Below, piece by piece: positions 11,947 to 13,134 of a stretch of 13,134 bases of DNA. Under the pieces are notes generated by a model. The model worked only from the letters and a program-made list of their open reading frames with translations, was not told where the DNA came from and searched no databases. The stretch is from positions 1-13,134 of the forward strand of contig JAZRUY010000165.1 of NCBI GenBank assembly GCA_045598845.1, written 5' to 3'. The stretch comes from JAZRUY01 sp045598845 (lineage in GTDB: Bacteria; Verrucomicrobiota; Lentisphaeria; Victivallales; Victivallaceae). Numbering within the stretch: position 1 is the stretch's first letter; the number at the start of each line of letters is the position of its first letter. The position numbers were made by a program, and so were the translations under genes.

Positions 11947-12200
11947 TTACGGAGATACGGCGGCAACGGGAACCGCCGGCGGTTTTCCCGGCAGCGGAAA
12001 ATGTTTCTCAAGGCGAAGGCCGCCGACTGTTCCGGGCGGGATTTCCAGCCGCAAGCGGTTGTTGAAAGGAGCGGCGGCGTCATCTGCCCCCCGCGCAGCC
12101 GGAATTCCTGACCGTTTACGGCGCATGTCACCCGGCCCTCCCGGAATTCCGCGATCACCGCCCGCATAACCCGGTTCACCTGCCGCAGTCGGCGGCACGG
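11947..12200 (-). pseudogene. 3' remnant of a frameshifted protein gene, possibly a beta-sandwich enzyme C-terminus
   Basis: Two minus-strand frames read as one protein if joined at the run of six G (plus 12086-12092). The upstream part is VMRAVIAEFREG-VTCAVNGQEFRLRG; the downstream part is NNRLRLEIPPGTVGGLRLEK then HFPLPGKPPAVPVAAVSP and the TAA at 11949-11947. The joined piece looks like the alternating strands ending a carbohydrate-active or similar extracellular enzyme; no family is claimed. There is no start or ribosome binding site, and recognisable sequence ends near 12200, where an oppositely oriented fragment begins. It may be a single-base frameshift plus 5' truncation. Confidence 0.35.
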
Positions 12201-12215
12201 CGAACCGGATGCGGC

Positions 12216-12536
12216 AGCGAACTTCACAGTTTTGTCATCGAAAAAGACAATCCGCCGGCCGGAAAAACGCTGTCCGAGAGCGGAGTTACAAGCGGCGATG
12301 CGGTATTGCTGATGATCGAACGCGGCGATGCGATACTGCAGCAGAACGGGGATCTTGTCATGAATGAGGGGGATATCCTGAGTTTCGTCGGCGACCGGGA
12401 GGCGATTCTCCATGCCCGTTTTTTCAATGAAAACGAATACGCTTTTTCGCTGATTTTCAGGCAGATGTGGAGTAAATTCATGCGCGGAAACATGAAAAAA
12501 ATCCGCAAAATGTCCCGGAATAAACGCCGTTCCTGA
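12216..12536 (+). pseudogene. Orphan TrkA-C (RCK_C) domain fragment, 3' end of a transporter or channel gene
   Basis: The open frame (stop at 12534-12536) gives ELHSFVIEKDNPPAGKTLSE, SGVTSGDAVLLMIERGDAI, then GDLVMNEGDILSFVGDREAI. These match the RCK_C pattern: S-x-x-x-G-K-T-L-x-E, G-x-x-x-x-x-I-x-R-G, G-D-x-x-x-x-x-G-D-x-L-x-x-x-G. RCK_C domains regulate K+ uptake proteins, antiporters, chloride channels and SLC13-type transporters from the cytoplasmic side. Nothing recognisable precedes it, the frame has no ATG with a ribosome binding site, and it is closed by a stop at 12063. An internal start at 12306 or 12312 would cut the domain. A basic tail (MKKIRKMSRNKRRS) and an intact terminator follow, so this is probably the true end of a lost gene. 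Confidence 0.55.
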
Positions 12537-12558
12537 TATCTGCCGGGCGGAAATTCGG

Positions 12559-12584
12559 CGGCGCGCAGGGCGCGCCGTTTTTTA
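12559..12584 (+). terminator. Strong intrinsic terminator after the RCK_C fragment
   Basis: CGGCGCGC (12559-12566), loop AGG, GCGCGCCG (12570-12577), then TTTTTT. Perfect 8-bp GC stem, 23 nt after the stop codon. Confidence 0.9.
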
Positions 12585-12610
12585 TAAAAGTTATCCTTCG
12601 TAATTATAAG

Positions 12611-12656
12611 TTGAATTTAACTAAAACCCAGTTTATATTATATTAAAACCCAATTT
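12611..12656 (+). promoter_or_regulatory. Sigma70-type promoter with duplicated operator-like site
   Basis: TTGAAT (12611-12616), 17-nt spacer, TATATT (12634-12639). TAAAACCCARTTT occurs twice, at 12622-12634 in the spacer and at 12644-12656 at the expected transcription start, exactly 22 bp apart (about two helical turns). This placement suits repression by a protein bound to one face of the DNA. It belongs to the gene starting at 12673. Confidence 0.65.
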
Positions 12657-12672
12657 GAGGTGGAGGCGGTCA

Positions 12673-13134
12673 ATGGAAAAAAGCATTGATATAGAAAAAC
12701 TTAATCATGCTCTACAACTGCTGAATGAACAGCTTATTCTGACGGATTCTCCTCAAACCGGGATCGTTGTCTGCGGCGGCTCCGCCCTGATTGCGATGTC
12801 TCTGGTTCCCAGAACTACGCAGGATGTTGATATTGTGGCCGTCATGAAAGCCGGAGTCCCCGCTGATCCAGAGCCTCTTCCCGATTATCTGATCAATGCC
12901 GCCGCCAAAGTCGGGAAAATCCTGAATCTTGCCGGCGACTGGCTGAACAGCGGTCCGGCATCCCAGTTCAGAATGGGTTTGCCGGCCGGTTTTACGGAAA
13001 GACTGCACCCCGCCGTTATCGGGAAAAAACTAACCGTACATTATATCAGCCGTATTGACCAGATTTTTTTCAAGACATTTGCCTCCGCCGACCGGGGAGG
13101 ATATCATGTAACGGATTTGAAATATCTTTCGCCG
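12673..13134 (+). CDS. DUF6036-like nucleotidyltransferase-fold protein, N-terminal part (cut by window end)
   Basis: 154 codons visible, open at the right edge. ATG at 12673 with GGAGG 6 nt upstream. Residues 31-40 (IVVCGGSALI) and 47-55 (RTTQDVDIV) form the G-G-S-A-L ... R-x-T-x-D-V-D signature of the nucleotidyltransferase fold as in DUF6036 and AbiEii-like proteins; Asp51 and Asp53 are the likely metal ligands. Later parts (LHPAVIGKKLTVHYISRIDQ, FFKTFASADRGGYHVTDLKY) fit the family pattern of a tyrosine/arginine-rich second half. Members are often in toxin-antitoxin or defence settings, but a cognate partner would lie outside the window. The duplicated operator in its promoter fits autoregulation. 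Function beyond fold is inferred. Confidence 0.75.
   Translation, partial: MEKSIDIEKLNHALQLLNEQLILTDSPQTGIVVCGGSALIAMSLVPRTTQDVDIVAVMKAGVPADPEPLPDYLINAAAKVGKILNLAGDWLNSGPASQFRMGLPAGFTERLHPAVIGKKLTVHYISRIDQIFFKTFASADRGGYHVTDLKYLSP

Noticed and set aside
11665..12413. ORFs 11665-12111 (plus) and the full 11838-12413 frame (minus)
   Set aside because: They span the long repeat and remnant genes without start signals; only parts of the minus frame look protein-like and are described as a pseudogene.

Overview
The window looks like chromosomal DNA from a Gram-negative bacterium. Chlamydial Pmp-type F-x-x-N / GGA-I repeats mixed with RTX-like glycine-aspartate repeats, many exported repeat proteins and purine-rich AGGAGG-type ribosome binding sites suggest a member of the PVC superphylum, perhaps Lentisphaerota (Victivallis-like). 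That placement is inference; there is no rRNA or marker gene to confirm it.

Layout. (1) 1-2334, minus: N-terminal 778 codons of a giant repeat protein that runs off the left edge; no signal peptide, RTX-like motifs, and a block of Pmp repeats joined by Ser/Tyr linkers of variable length. (2) 2688-4246, plus, GC-rich: a tightly coupled run of a secreted protein with six exact 20-residue repeats, a macro-domain ADP-ribose hydrolase and an AlkA-type DNA glycosylase. (3) 4253-5668, minus, GC-rich: a secreted DRGH nuclease translationally coupled to a Pro/Val-rich exported protein, preceded by a small exported hypothetical protein. (4) 5777-6760, plus: a promoter-like motif, a five-codon mini-ORF with a strong ribosome binding site, then a Sel1/TPR-like lipoprotein and its terminator.

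(5) 6956-10477, minus, clearly AT-richer: five co-oriented genes. In transcription order they are an SPFH protein with five C-terminal zinc ribbons (COG4260/YdjI-like), a four-helix membrane protein with a cytoplasmic tail, an 11-cysteine protein that may be PH-like, a two-helix membrane protein, and a zinc-ribbon protein with one membrane helix. This is the best candidate for a little-described membrane-associated system. (6) 10502-12536: a repeat-rich, decayed region. It contains a structured leader, a 299-bp element with 17-bp terminal inverted repeats, two copies of a ~210-bp repeat flanking a small exported protein gene, a frameshifted gene remnant, and an orphan TrkA-C (RCK_C) fragment with an intact terminator. 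(7) 12559-13134, plus: a well-formed promoter with duplicated operator-like sites and the start of a DUF6036-like nucleotidyltransferase-fold gene cut by the right edge.

A recurrent motif, AGTGTCAGAAA-N16-AAATATAY, occurs three times (plus one weaker copy). Each copy points toward the next gene: the lipoprotein, the SPFH operon, the small exported protein, and weakly the giant repeat protein. It may mark a shared promoter class.
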